A DNA stretch of 64,000 nucleotides from RYN-124 sp033851845 (GCA_033851845.1 JAWWOH010000102.1:17600-81599); one strand, 5' to 3'; shown: positions 17,393 through 25,823, counted from the stretch's first letter. Made by a program: numbers and translations. The notes: a model not told the origin generated them from the sequence alone.

Positions 17393-17720
17393 CATCGTCT
17401 TCGTGGACCTCGGTACGCCGATCGGACGCGAGGCCGGGTACCGACACCCGGCAGTCGTCGTGACGGCGCAGCGACTGCTCGATGCCTCACCCTCCGTCGT
17501 CCAGGTCGTCCCGCTCACGTCGGCGCTGCGCGGATTCGGTTCCGAGGTCGAGATCGAGGCCGACCGGCACAACGGCCTCGACCATCCGTCATCCGCGCAG
17601 TGCCAGCACATCCGCGCCGTCGCAGCGGTGCGGTTAGGCGATCCAGTCGGCAACGTGGGCACCGCTTCGCTAGCTCGGATCCGAGAGGTGCTCGGTCTCA
17701 TCCTCGATGTACGCGCCTGA
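17376..17720 (+). CDS. MazF/PemK-family endoribonuclease toxin
   Basis: A 114-residue protein with the MazF/PemK barrel: SGDIVFVDLGTPIGREAGYR opening, RHPAVVVTAQRLL strand, VVQVVPLTSALRG (with the Thr/Ser of the active-site loop) and the terminal SAQCQHIRAVAAVRLG. The Arg in the GREAGYRHP loop and the later Thr are the usual catalytic positions. Members cleave mRNA at short sequences and halt growth; the specificity here is unknown. It starts within the antitoxin gene (17-bp overlap), so the two are made from one message. A small stability module sits between the SARP gene and the molybdo-oxidoreductase. Confidence 0.86.
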   Translation: MLTSGDIVFVDLGTPIGREAGYRHPAVVVTAQRLLDASPSVVQVVPLTSALRGFGSEVEIEADRHNGLDHPSSAQCQHIRAVAAVRLGDPVGNVGTASLARIREVLGLILDVRA

Positions 17721-17744
17721 CCGGGACAGCCGTACCGTGAGCGT

Positions 17745-18467
17745 ATGGACCAGCCGTCCGACGCGCCACAGCTCGGGCAGCCGGTCGGCCGACGTGTCTT
17801 CCTCGGCCTGGTGGGTCTCGGCGCCGCCGCCGTCGCGGCCGGTGGTCCGCTGTCCAGTGCCCTGAGTCGGGTGCAGGGGGCAGCGGCGGCGCACGACCCC
17901 ATCGGGCTCAGCGGGCTCATCCCCGGCGGCGGCTGGCGCTTCTACTCGGTCACCGGCGACTTCCCCGGCATGGCGGCGGCCGCCTACCGCCTTCGCGTCT
18001 CCGGGCTGGTTCGGCAGCCGCTGACGCTCTCGCTGCCTGACATCGCCAACCGGCCACGCACGACTGTCGTACGCGACTTCCAGTGCGTCACCGGCTGGCG
18101 CGTTCCGAAGGTGCGCTGGAGCGGCGTCACCCTTGCCTCCCTGATCGAGGCAGCTGGCCCGCTGCCGTCCGCCACCGCGGTCCTGTTCCGCTCGTTCGAC
18201 GGCACCTATACGGAGTCGCTGACCATGAAGCAGGCCATGCGATCCGATGTGATTGTCGCCGACACGTTCGGCACCGGTGCGGTGCCAAGGGAGCACGGCG
18301 GCCCGGTCCGGCTGCTGGTCGCGCCGATGTACGGCTACAAGTCGTGCAAGTGGCTGAGCGAGATCCGCCTGATCCCGAAGCTGGTCCCGGGATTCTGGGA
18401 ACGGAACGGCTACGCCCAGGACGGTTGGGTCGGCAGCTCGAACGGACGCGACGATGCCCCCACGTGA
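17745..18467 (+). CDS. Tat-exported molybdopterin oxidoreductase (sulfite-oxidase/MsrP-like)
   Basis: A 240-residue protein with a twin-arginine signal: GRRVFLGLVGLGAAAVAAGG (Arg16-Arg17). The sulfite-oxidase-type molybdopterin domain is recognised by TTVVRDFQCVTGWRVPKVRW, in which Cys114 is the expected molybdenum ligand. Other family segments are GVTLASLIEAAG and PMYGYKSCKWLSEIRLI. In known MsrPQ systems such a protein reduces periplasmic methionine sulfoxide with electrons from a membrane haem protein. The next gene, overlapping by 14 bp, is a cytochrome b, so an MsrPQ-like pair is plausible. Sulfite or other oxyanion chemistry is also possible. Confidence 0.85.
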   Translation: MDQPSDAPQLGQPVGRRVFLGLVGLGAAAVAAGGPLSSALSRVQGAAAAHDPIGLSGLIPGGGWRFYSVTGDFPGMAAAAYRLRVSGLVRQPLTLSLPDIANRPRTTVVRDFQCVTGWRVPKVRWSGVTLASLIEAAGPLPSATAVLFRSFDGTYTESLTMKQAMRSDVIVADTFGTGAVPREHGGPVRLLVAPMYGYKSCKWLSEIRLIPKLVPGFWERNGYAQDGWVGSSNGRDDAPT

Positions 18468-19077
18468 GCGCCTGCTGCGCTTCACCCCTGCCGAGCGGTT
18501 CGCCCATCGCTCCGTCGCGTCGCTAGGGCTGATCCTGACGTTGTCCGGTCTGATCCTCTACCTTCCTGGGCTGTCGTTGCTGGTCGCGCGGCGCCCGCTT
18601 GTCGAAGGTGTGCATGTCGTCGCCGGACTGCTGTTGCCACTGCCGGTGTTCGCTGCGTTGCTGTCGCCGGCCTTCCGGGCCGACCTCGGCGCACTGAACC
18701 GGTTCATGCCGAGCGACTGGGCGTGGTTGCGCAACCACCAGCGGCGCAGCGAGACGTTGCCGGTCGGGAAGTTCAACGCCGGTCAGAAGCTCGCGGCGGC
18801 GGCCTTCGCCGCGGCCGGCGTCGTGCTGTTCGGAACCGGAATCATGCTGCTCGTGCCGACGCAGCTCGGGCTGTCGGACGGGCTGCGCCAGGGCGCCACC
18901 GTCGTGCACGACGCGACCACGGTCGCGCTCGTTGCGCTGCTGCTCGGGCACGCCGCCCTCGCGTATCGGCATCCCGAAGCGCGCCGCGCCTTGCGAACCG
19001 GGTCGATGGATCGCGAGTACGCCGAGCAGAACCACTCCGACTGGGCCCGCGCCAGTCAGGACGAGGCCTCAGCCTGA
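18454..19077 (+). CDS. Cytochrome b561/FdhI-like membrane subunit
   Basis: A 207-residue protein with four membrane segments (SLGLILTLSGLILYLPG, VVAGLLLPLPVFAALLS, AAAAGVVLFGTGIMLL-type, TTVALVALLLGHAAL). Haem-ligand His candidates are in FAHRS, GVHVVAG, VVHDATT and LGHAAL. The motif KFNAGQKLA is typical of formate-dehydrogenase gamma/cytochrome b561 proteins. It overlaps the molybdo-oxidoreductase by 14 bp and is expected to pass quinol electrons to that enzyme outside the membrane. Its 3' end overlaps the convergent response-regulator gene by 9 bp. Confidence 0.83.
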   Translation: MPPRERLLRFTPAERFAHRSVASLGLILTLSGLILYLPGLSLLVARRPLVEGVHVVAGLLLPLPVFAALLSPAFRADLGALNRFMPSDWAWLRNHQRRSETLPVGKFNAGQKLAAAAFAAAGVVLFGTGIMLLVPTQLGLSDGLRQGATVVHDATTVALVALLLGHAALAYRHPEARRALRTGSMDREYAEQNHSDWARASQDEASA

Positions 19078-19716
19078 GGCACGCAGATGAGCGAGTACGG
19101 CGAGCACACGCCGATTGTCGGCCGGGTCCTCCGGCAGTCCGAGCTTGGCGAGGACGTTGGCGACGTGCGTCTCGACCGTGCGCGCGGTCAGGCCGAGCTG
19201 CTCGCCGATGGCCGCATTCGATCGGCCGGCCGCCATCAAGGACAGCACGTCGAGCTCCCGCGGCGACAGCGTCTCGAGGGCCGTCGCGGCTGCGCGTCGG
19301 GACAGCAGCGCGGAGACGACGTCGGGGTCGAGGACACAACCGCCCAGGGCGACGTTGCGCACCGCATCGATGAACTCCCCCGGGGACGCGACCCGCTCCT
19401 TGACCAGGTACCCGATGCCGCGCGGGTGGTCCCGCAGGAGCCGCTCGGCGTAGCGCGGCTCGACGTGCTGCGACAGGATCAGGATCCCGAGATCGGGATG
19501 GCCGGCGCGGATGGCGAGGGCAGCACGGGTGCCTTCGTCCCGGTACGCCGGCGGCATCCGAACGTCCGTGACCACGACGTCCGGCGGATCTGCTGCGACC
19601 GTAGCGATCAACGCATCTGCATCGCCCACCTCGACGACGCTGATCCCGGCCTCCGTGAGCAACCGCGCGATGCCGGTCCTGAGCAGCAGGTCGTCCTCCG
19701 CGATCACCGCTCGCAT
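19069..19716 (-). CDS. LuxR/NarL-type response regulator (phosphorelay module 2)
   Basis: A 215-residue regulator, the same length as its counterpart at 2378. The receiver has VIAEDD, phospho-acceptor Asp in VVVTDVRMPPAY, Ser in ILILSQH and Lys in GYLVKERV. The LuxR helix-turn-helix is LSPRELDVLSLMAAGRSN with TARTVETHVANVLAKLG. The ending DPADNRRVLAVL matches the module 1 regulator. It overlaps the kinase end by 13 bp. It is expected to be the transcriptional output of the kinase; targets are unknown, with the inverted repeat at 22151 a candidate. Confidence 0.93.
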   Translation of the reverse strand: MRAVIAEDDLLLRTGIARLLTEAGISVVEVGDADALIATVAADPPDVVVTDVRMPPAYRDEGTRAALAIRAGHPDLGILILSQHVEPRYAERLLRDHPRGIGYLVKERVASPGEFIDAVRNVALGGCVLDPDVVSALLSRRAAATALETLSPRELDVLSLMAAGRSNAAIGEQLGLTARTVETHVANVLAKLGLPEDPADNRRVLAVLAHLRASG

Positions 19717-21767
19717 GGGACCTCGGCGCGCACCGTCGTTCCCTTGCCCCGCTCGCTGACCACGGTCAACCGCCCACCCAGCGCATCGAGCCGGTCGGCC
19801 AGCCCTTGCAACCCGCCGCCCTCGCGCGTCACGGCGCCGCCCACGCCGTCATCGGCGATCACGATGACGAGCGCGCCGTCCGCGATCGTGCCGTCGATCC
19901 GGATGCACTGTGCGTCCGCATGCTTGACGGCGTTCGTGACGACTTCGCAGGCGGTGAAGTACGCCGCGGCGGCGACGTCATCCGCAAGCCGCTGGTCCGG
20001 CACGTCGACGACGACGTGGACCGGCGTTCGGTCGGCCAGGGATTCCAGCGCAGCGGCGAGCCCCTCTTCGGTGAGAGCAGCCGGATGAATCCCCCGGGCC
20101 AGCTCGCGCAGCTCCCGGACCGCCGCGGTCAGCTCGTCCGCTGCCGTCTCGAGCACGTCGGCGTACTCCCCACCGAGACGGTCCCGGGCAAGGCGCATGG
20201 ACAGCGCCAGCGAGACCAGCCGCTGCTGCGCCCCGTCATGCAGGTCGCGCTCGATGCGTCTGCGCTCCTCGTAGGCGGTCGCGACGATGCGCTGCCGTGA
20301 GGCATTCACCTCATCGAGGCGAGCGAGGACCTCGAGATGCAGGCGACCGTTCTCGAGCGGAAGTGCGGCGGCGCGGGTGACGTCTTCGAGCAGGTGCGGT
20401 TCGGCATCGAGCCCAGGTGCATGCCACACGACCGCCAGAGGCTCCGCCCCCCGACGTACCTCGAACCGCGACCGCCCCCCGGTCGCCTCGCCGACCGGCC
20501 GCCCGCTGAACCCGACGTACGACCCCGACGCCGGCTGCCACCAGCCGAGCTCGAGCGAGCGGTCCCCCACCGCGCGCGCGAGCGTCGACTCCAGGTCGCC
20601 GAGAGATGCCTGCTCGTCGCGTAGCCGCCGTACGTAGTCCTCCACGATGCGTACGGCGTCAAAGCGACGTCGGTGGAACCTCCTGGAGACGCCGAGCTGC
20701 ACGCGCTTGCGCAACGGCGTCGCGACGCCGACCGCGACCAGCGTCGCGACCGCCACTGCCTCGGGGGATCGACCACTCGCGTTGCCGGCCAGGCTTCCGG
20801 TGGCGACGACCACCGCGACGTACAGCACGGTCAGCAGCGCCGTCAGCGTCAGGTAGACCAGCGCGGTGTCGACGAACCGGTCGACGGCGTACAACCGGTA
20901 TTGCGTCATGGCCAGGGCAGCCGCAAGCGGCACAGCGACCAGGATCGTGTCGAAGCCGTACGACGCCGCGGTGTCTCGTGCCGCCGGACTGACCACGCCC
21001 GCGGTCAGACAGGCGAGCACCGTGATGGGCGGGACGACAGCCGCCACGAGCATCCACTTGAGCTGCGCCCGCTGGACACCGTCGGAACGTCGGTAGCGCA
21101 TGACGACCGATGCGGCGCTGAGGGCGAGCAGGGCAAGACAGGCCAGGATCAGCACGACGTTCACCAGCTGCGCGCCGTAGCCGGTCAGCGCGTCGACGGC
21201 CAGCGGGTTGGGCATCGCGGACAGTGGTGGGTCGAGCCTCGGGTGGGCGGCGAAGAGCCCACACAGAAACGCAGCCGGGTACGCCGCGGCCGACGCACCC
21301 GCAACCATCGGCCACACCCGACCCGACGGCGGCCGGCCGGTCGGGTAGAGCAGCAGGAGCCAGCCGACCAGGCCGAACACCAGCAGCCACAGGGACTGGT
21401 CGAACGCCGCGGCGACGCCGCCGCCCGGCCAGTCGCGTCCGCCGAGCAACGCCACCCGCGCATACAGCTCTGCCGCCCCGCTCGCGATGAACAGCGAAAG
21501 CGACGCGAGGACCAGCCAGCCGACGGCGTTGCGCGGGAAGCGCGCGACGATCGTGGCGCCGACGGCCGTGCCGACCAGGATGGCTGTGCCGTTCACGACG
21601 GCCGTGGCGATGCCGGTATGACCCGGGCCGGCCTGGTGATCGATCCAGGCGAGCCAGAGCAGGAGCGCCAGGCCGCCCGAGTTGGCGGCCCCCCACACGA
21701 ACGCACCGGTCGTCGCACCGCCGACCCGGCGGATCAGCGGCGGTGCTCCTGCCACCACCGCGGTCAT
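19704..21767 (-). CDS. Membrane histidine kinase, HisKA_3/NarL-type (module 2)
   Basis: A 687-residue kinase. ATG 21767 overlaps the upstream receiver's stop (ATGA). About eight to nine hydrophobic segments fill the first ~340 residues. A linker and coiled-coil region precede the phospho-acceptor about His510 in IERDLHDGAQQRLVSLAL. The ATPase part shows CEVVTNAVKHADAQ (N-box) and IADDGVGGAVTREGGGLQGL (G-box). The arrangement is the same as module 1, but the membrane region is longer and lacks the CxxC loop, so it probably senses something different. It likely phosphorylates both the upstream receiver and the downstream LuxR regulator. Confidence 0.93.
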   Translation of the reverse strand: MTAVVAGAPPLIRRVGGATTGAFVWGAANSGGLALLLWLAWIDHQAGPGHTGIATAVVNGTAILVGTAVGATIVARFPRNAVGWLVLASLSLFIASGAAELYARVALLGGRDWPGGGVAAAFDQSLWLLVFGLVGWLLLLYPTGRPPSGRVWPMVAGASAAAYPAAFLCGLFAAHPRLDPPLSAMPNPLAVDALTGYGAQLVNVVLILACLALLALSAASVVMRYRRSDGVQRAQLKWMLVAAVVPPITVLACLTAGVVSPAARDTAASYGFDTILVAVPLAAALAMTQYRLYAVDRFVDTALVYLTLTALLTVLYVAVVVATGSLAGNASGRSPEAVAVATLVAVGVATPLRKRVQLGVSRRFHRRRFDAVRIVEDYVRRLRDEQASLGDLESTLARAVGDRSLELGWWQPASGSYVGFSGRPVGEATGGRSRFEVRRGAEPLAVVWHAPGLDAEPHLLEDVTRAAALPLENGRLHLEVLARLDEVNASRQRIVATAYEERRRIERDLHDGAQQRLVSLALSMRLARDRLGGEYADVLETAADELTAAVRELRELARGIHPAALTEEGLAAALESLADRTPVHVVVDVPDQRLADDVAAAAYFTACEVVTNAVKHADAQCIRIDGTIADGALVIVIADDGVGGAVTREGGGLQGLADRLDALGGRLTVVSERGKGTTVRAEVPCER

Positions 21768-22117
21768 GCCAGCATCGCCTCGACCGCCGCGGTACTCAGC
21801 TCCTCCTTCGGCAAGAACCCGCACGCGCCCGAGTCGAGCACCCGCCGGCCGACTCGACCCCAGTCGCGACTCGACACGAGAAGGACCGCGGGCGGCGGAG
21901 TGGTCCGCATGAGGTCACCGGCCAGGTCGAAGCCGTTCCGGTCGGGCAGCCCCACATCGAGGATCACGACGTCGGGATGCAGCTCGCGCGTCATCGCCAG
22001 ACCCTCGAAGCCGGTGGCGGCCTCGCCGACGACCCGGAAGGCGACGCCTTCGAGCACCTGTCGCGCGAGCGCCCGGAAGGGGGCGTGGTCATCGACGACG
22101 AGCACCCTGCGGCTCAC
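21764..22117 (-). CDS. Stand-alone receiver-domain response regulator (module 2)
   Basis: A 117-residue receiver, identical in length to that at 4818. GTG 22117 begins MSRRVLVVDDHAPFRALARQ. Phospho-acceptor Asp lies in VVILDVGLPDRNGF, Ser in VLLVSSRDW and Lys in GFLPKEEL. There is no output domain. A -10-like CACGCT lies 6 nt before the GTG on this strand, and an inverted repeat lies 34-51 bp upstream. It is the first gene of the module 2 operon and overlaps the kinase by ATGA. Confidence 0.9.
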   Translation of the reverse strand: MSRRVLVVDDHAPFRALARQVLEGVAFRVVGEAATGFEGLAMTRELHPDVVILDVGLPDRNGFDLAGDLMRTTPPPAVLLVSSRDWGRVGRRVLDSGACGFLPKEELSTAAVEAMLA

Positions 22118-22150
22118 ACCAGCAGCGTGTCACGCGCAGGTGCCAGTGTC

Positions 22151-22168
22151 CTCCGTGCTGTCACGGAG
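22151..22168. promoter_or_regulatory. Perfect 7-bp inverted repeat, candidate operator of module 2
   Basis: CTCCGTG (22151-22157), a 4-nt spacer CTGT, then CACGGAG (22162-22168). It lies in the 129-bp gap between the receiver gene (start 22117, leftward) and the membrane protein (start 22247, rightward). Paired heptamers are the usual target form of NarL-type regulators, and this position, about 25 bp upstream of the -10-like box, suits autoregulation. A terminator role is unlikely because no gene ends here. Confidence 0.45.
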
Positions 22169-22246
22169 CGGATGCCGGGGCTGGCCACGAAGCGCAGACC
22201 CCCGGCCCTCCATAGCGTCCGCCGGACCAACCGAATGGAGAAGGCC

Positions 22247-22963
22247 ATGGAACACAGCATCCGCACCCGCCGCCGACTGATTGCGGTCCTGCCGGCAACA
22301 GCAGCAGCGCTTCTCGCGATCGGCAACGCGACCCTGCCCAAGCACACGTTCGTGTTCACGGGTACGACGGAGCACGCGCTCGGCGCGCTCGCGGCCACCG
22401 GTGCCGCCCCCGGTCGCGTCCGGCTTGCGGGGCTGGTTCTCATCGTCGGGTACACCTGCCTCGCCGCCGCGTTCTGCGCGCTTGCCTCCCTCGTCACCCG
22501 CCGTGGTGGGTCGGCGGCGACCGCCGGCGCCGTCTTTGGTGTCGTGGGCTCGGCCGGTGCCGTGATGGTCACCTGCTGGATCGCGTTGTCGGTCTACGCG
22601 GCGAATGCCGCAGACATCGCGTCGGAAGCCAAAGCCGGCTACCTCGTCTCGCTGGTGAAGACCTCGGGGCTCGGCAACGCCGCCGGACTGCCGTTCCTCG
22701 GTGGCCTGTTCCTGGGTGGCGTGCTCATGGGCTTCGGGCTGTTCCGGTCCGGAGCTGTCCCTCGCTGGCTCGCGGTGCTGTTCCCGATCACGCTCATCCC
22801 CGCCACCTTGGCGGCGCCGCAGGACGTCCTCGGCGGCCTGCTCGCGTTGCCGCTCGTCGCCGTCATGACGCGGCTGTCGTGGGAGCTGTTGCGTGCCGCC
22901 AACGACGTGGTGCCGGAAGCGGTTGATGCGCCCGCAATTGCCGCGGTCACCGCCTCGGTCTAG
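22247..22963 (+). CDS. Polytopic membrane protein of unknown function
   Basis: A 238-residue protein with about six hydrophobic segments (for example LIAVLPATAAALLAIG, VLIVGYTCLAAAFCALASL, GVVGSAGAVMVTCWIAL, LFLGGVLMGFGLF). GGAGAAGG precedes ATG 22247 at good spacing; a start at 22235 would add four residues but lacks such a site. I do not recognise the family. It is divergent from phosphorelay module 2 across a gap with an inverted repeat, so it may be a target of that module. Weak identity of role, strong evidence of coding. Confidence 0.75.
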   Translation: MEHSIRTRRRLIAVLPATAAALLAIGNATLPKHTFVFTGTTEHALGALAATGAAPGRVRLAGLVLIVGYTCLAAAFCALASLVTRRGGSAATAGAVFGVVGSAGAVMVTCWIALSVYAANAADIASEAKAGYLVSLVKTSGLGNAAGLPFLGGLFLGGVLMGFGLFRSGAVPRWLAVLFPITLIPATLAAPQDVLGGLLALPLVAVMTRLSWELLRAANDVVPEAVDAPAIAAVTASV

Positions 22964-23047
22964 CTGCTCGGCTCCCTTGGACCCATTGCTCCTCGGCTCC
23001 GCGAGCGGTATGACAGCCGCAGCATCGGACCCGGGAAGGGAAACGTC

Positions 23048-23671
23048 ATGGCGTGGCGCATGAAGGCGAAGTACTACGAGGCGTGCAACTGCGAGCTCGG
23101 CTGCCCCTGCAACATGAGCGGCTTCCCGTCACACGGGAAGTGCGAGGGCTCGGTGGCTTTCCAGGTGACCGAGGGCGAGCGCGACGGCGTTGACCTGACC
23201 GGCGCCAAGGTCGCCGCAGCCGTCAAGTGGCCCGGGGCGATCCATGAGGGCAATGGCGCAATGGCCCTCTTCGTCGACTGCAGCGACGCGCAGCGCGACG
23301 ACCTGCTCGCCATCCTCACGGCGCAGGACCCCGGTCTGCCCTGGGAGATCCTCACGGCGACGATCTCCAACATCCACGGCCCGTTCTTCGAGACCATCGA
23401 CATCACCGACAACGGCACCGACTCCCATGTTCGCGTCGGCGACAAGTACAACGTGCAGCTGCAGACCTTCAAGGACCCGGTAGGCGGCGAGCCGCACGAG
23501 GTGCACATGGTGCTGCCCAACGGGTTCATCTTCAAGGACGGCTACATCTGCACGTCGAGCACCAACCACGTCGACGCGGACGGGGTCAGCTACGACCACC
23601 CCGGCAAGAACGCCTACTACTCCGAGGTCGAGTGGTCGAGCGAGAACCGCATGGCGCCCGTGGTCGGGTAG
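23048..23671 (+). CDS. DUF1326-domain protein
   Basis: A 207-residue protein. The opening YYEACNCELGCPCNMSG, with four closely spaced Cys (CxC...CxC) near residues 13-21, is the DUF1326 hallmark and suggests metal or redox chemistry. No signal peptide or membrane segment is seen, so it is probably cytosolic. A GGAAGGG lies upstream of ATG 23048. The following gene, 7 bp away, encodes a DUF2182 membrane protein. These two families are commonly neighbours, and the pair is thought to be functionally linked, but no reaction has been established from sequence. Confidence 0.87.
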   Translation: MAWRMKAKYYEACNCELGCPCNMSGFPSHGKCEGSVAFQVTEGERDGVDLTGAKVAAAVKWPGAIHEGNGAMALFVDCSDAQRDDLLAILTAQDPGLPWEILTATISNIHGPFFETIDITDNGTDSHVRVGDKYNVQLQTFKDPVGGEPHEVHMVLPNGFIFKDGYICTSSTNHVDADGVSYDHPGKNAYYSEVEWSSENRMAPVVG

Positions 23672-23678
23672 TCCTCAC

Positions 23679-24509
23679 ATGACGAGCACAGCCGTGGCGG
23701 ACACGCCTCGGACGGCGTACGGCGTCCTGGAGCGCCGTGCGACGGTGACCACGGCGGGAGCACTGCTCCTCCTCGCGGCCGGTGCGTGGTGGTTGACCGT
23801 GCGACGGTCGGCAGACATGTCCGGGATGGTCCAGGGCATCGCCCAGGTCGGCGGACCGGTCTCCTTCGACATGGCAGCACCGGTGTTCCTCGCGATGTGG
23901 GTCACGATGATGGTGGCGATGATGTTCCCGACCGTCGCGCCGATCGTCCTGCTGCATCGGATGGTGATGCGCCGCCGCGGCGGCGGGCGAGGCACCACGG
24001 TGTCGTTCGTCGGTGGCTACCTGCTCGTGTGGGCCGTGGTGGGGCTCGTGCCGCTGGCTGGCTTCTTGGCCTTTCGCCACCTCACCGCGGAGACGATGTC
24101 GGTGGAGCGGGTGTGCGGAGCCGTCCTCATCGTCGCGGGGCTCTACCAGTTCACCCCTTGGAAGAGAGCCTGCCTGCGGGCCTGCCGCACCCCGTTGACG
24201 TTCCTGTCGACCCATGACTTCGGTCGAGGACGACGAGGCACGATGCGCGCCGGGGTCTCCCACGGCGCCTACTGCCTCGGCTGCTGCTGGGCGCTCATGG
24301 CGGTGCTGTTCGCCGTCGGGCTGATGAACCTCACCTGGATGGCCGCGATCGCCGTGGTCTTCCTCGCCGAGAAGAACTGGGAGTACGGCGTGGCGCTGAC
24401 CAGGGTCGTCGGCGGCGCCACGGCCGTGTTCGGGCTGGTCGTCCTCGCCTACCCCGACGTCCTCGGCACAGTCGCGACGACGGGGACGATGCCGGCTGGT
24501 CCGATGTGA
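23679..24509 (+). CDS. DUF2182 membrane protein
   Basis: A 276-residue protein with about six to seven membrane spans. The conserved core is MWVTMMVAMMFPTVAP, a Met-rich helix, and HGAYCLGCCWALMAV, a His/Cys-rich helix. Both are typical of DUF2182 and look like metal-binding intramembrane positions. It begins 7 bp after the DUF1326 gene, so the two almost certainly form an operon. A role in metal (for example copper) handling or membrane redox chemistry is inference from residue composition only. Confidence 0.87.
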   Translation: MTSTAVADTPRTAYGVLERRATVTTAGALLLLAAGAWWLTVRRSADMSGMVQGIAQVGGPVSFDMAAPVFLAMWVTMMVAMMFPTVAPIVLLHRMVMRRRGGGRGTTVSFVGGYLLVWAVVGLVPLAGFLAFRHLTAETMSVERVCGAVLIVAGLYQFTPWKRACLRACRTPLTFLSTHDFGRGRRGTMRAGVSHGAYCLGCCWALMAVLFAVGLMNLTWMAAIAVVFLAEKNWEYGVALTRVVGGATAVFGLVVLAYPDVLGTVATTGTMPAGPM

Positions 24510-24544
24510 AGCGGCCTCGTACGGGACGGTAGGACCGGGACCTG

Positions 24545-24575
24545 CCTGCTTAGGTCGTCTTCCCGACTGAGCAGG
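24545..24575 (+). terminator. Imperfect hairpin after the DUF2182 gene
   Basis: CCTGCTTAGGTCG (24545-24557) can pair, with a mismatch and a bulge, with CGACTGAGCAGG (24564-24575) around a short TCTTCC loop. It lies 36 bp after the DUF2182 stop and 33 bp before the secreted-protein start. There is no T-tract, as is common in high-GC actinobacterial terminators. It may separate the two transcription units. Confidence 0.4.
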
Positions 24576-24607
24576 AATCCGCCCGGCGGCGGCGAATCGC
24601 ACCGGGC

Positions 24608-25249
24608 ATGAAGCCTCGCACCCTCTGCCTCGTTGCCGTTGCGGTTGTCGCGTCCGCCCTGACAGCCCCCCTGGCTCAGGCCAAGCCGGCCGCAAAGCCG
24701 GTCGCGATCACCCAGTACCTGCACGGGACGCAGCAGTACGGCGAGTTGCAGAAGCCGGCCGGGCAGGGTGACTACGCCGTCATGGACGGCAAGGCGCCGG
24801 CCGGCACGAGCGCGCGCAGCTCCGGTGTCACCAACTATGTCGGAGGCCCCAACACCGAGTGCGCCGGCAACACGCTGTTCCCGGTCTGGGTCGGCGCCGT
24901 GGACGGCACGCCCACCGGCAACGCGACGGTGGACCTGTTCCTGCAGACTGCCGGCAGCGGATCGTTCGAGGTGCGGCTGTTCTCCAACGTCGGCGAGCAG
25001 CTGTGCAACGCGGACTACCCGGGCACGATCGGGTCCGAGACGGTCACCTTCACGAGTGGCCAGGACAAGGCGACCGTCGTGCTGAAGAACATCAACCCCA
25101 AGCACAAGCCGGTCGGCTCGCTCATGCTGCAGATCACCCCGGTGCTCAGCGCTCCGCCGTACGTCGCTCGTGTGCAGTACGACGCGACGGCCGCCAACTC
25201 GCGCATCACGTTCTCGTGCCTGCCGAAGGCCGGCAAGACCAGCTGCTGA
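24608..25249 (+). CDS. Secreted protein of unknown function
   Basis: A 213-residue exported protein. ATG 24608 opens a signal peptide (MKPRTLCLVAVAVVASALTA, cleavage near AQA-KP). The mature part is beta-rich and polar, with four Cys in total, including NTECAG, EQLCNADYP and the C-terminal FSCLPKAGKTSC, which could form two disulfides. No catalytic motif was recognised. It is convergent with the TIGR03086 gene, 4 bp away. It may be a small extracellular beta-sandwich binding protein; this is a fold impression only. Confidence 0.75.
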   Translation: MKPRTLCLVAVAVVASALTAPLAQAKPAAKPVAITQYLHGTQQYGELQKPAGQGDYAVMDGKAPAGTSARSSGVTNYVGGPNTECAGNTLFPVWVGAVDGTPTGNATVDLFLQTAGSGSFEVRLFSNVGEQLCNADYPGTIGSETVTFTSGQDKATVVLKNINPKHKPVGSLMLQITPVLSAPPYVARVQYDATAANSRITFSCLPKAGKTSC

Positions 25250-25253
25250 CAGC

Positions 25254-25823
25254 TCAGCCGGCGACGCGGCCCAGCAGGCCGAGCAGGCGGGCCTGCGGGT
25301 CGGCGCCGGGCGGCGTCTCGACGGCGGGACCGAACGCCCCGCTGGCCTGCAGCATCGACAGCTGCGGCTCGACGACCTCGAGGCAGCCGCGCACCAGGGC
25401 CGGGTCGAGCGTCGGGTCCTGACCCGTGGCGGTCGCGAGGTCCCAGCCGTGGATGAGGACGTCCAGGAACCGGTGACCGGCGTAGATCTCGCCGGGTACC
25501 GGGCCGTACGAGACGGCGCAGGGCGCCTGGAGCGCACCGGCCACCTCGAAGACGTCTGCGGCGACCTTCGCCGACGCGTCGTACGCCGCCCTCGGGTCGT
25601 CACCTAGCACGTCCCCGTCGAGCCGGTCACCGACGTCGGCGATCGTCCGGCCGGCCGCGAGCTCCGCTGCCCAGAGGTTGCCTGCGACGACGTGGTTCAA
25701 CAGCGCCCGGACGTCCCAGTCGCCGGCGGGGGTGGCAGCCGACAGCTGCTCCGGTCGGATACCGCCCACGATTGTTCCGGTGGCCTGCAACGCCTGGCGG
25801 TGGAGCTGCGCGAGATCTGTCAT
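25254..25823 (-). CDS. TIGR03086-family (mycothiol-dependent/DinB-like) protein
   Basis: A 189-residue DinB-fold protein. The first metal-ligand region is TPAGDWDVRALLNHVVAGN, and the second is YAGHRFLDVLIHGWDLATATG, whose His residues match TIGR03086 proteins. Length is normal for the family. It is related to the protein at 12020 but lies in a different context: monocistronic, convergent with a secreted-protein gene and divergent from the FtsK-like giant. It probably uses mycothiol and a divalent metal; the substrate is unknown. Confidence 0.84.
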   Translation of the reverse strand: MTDLAQLHRQALQATGTIVGGIRPEQLSAATPAGDWDVRALLNHVVAGNLWAAELAAGRTIADVGDRLDGDVLGDDPRAAYDASAKVAADVFEVAGALQAPCAVSYGPVPGEIYAGHRFLDVLIHGWDLATATGQDPTLDPALVRGCLEVVEPQLSMLQASGAFGPAVETPPGADPQARLLGLLGRVAG

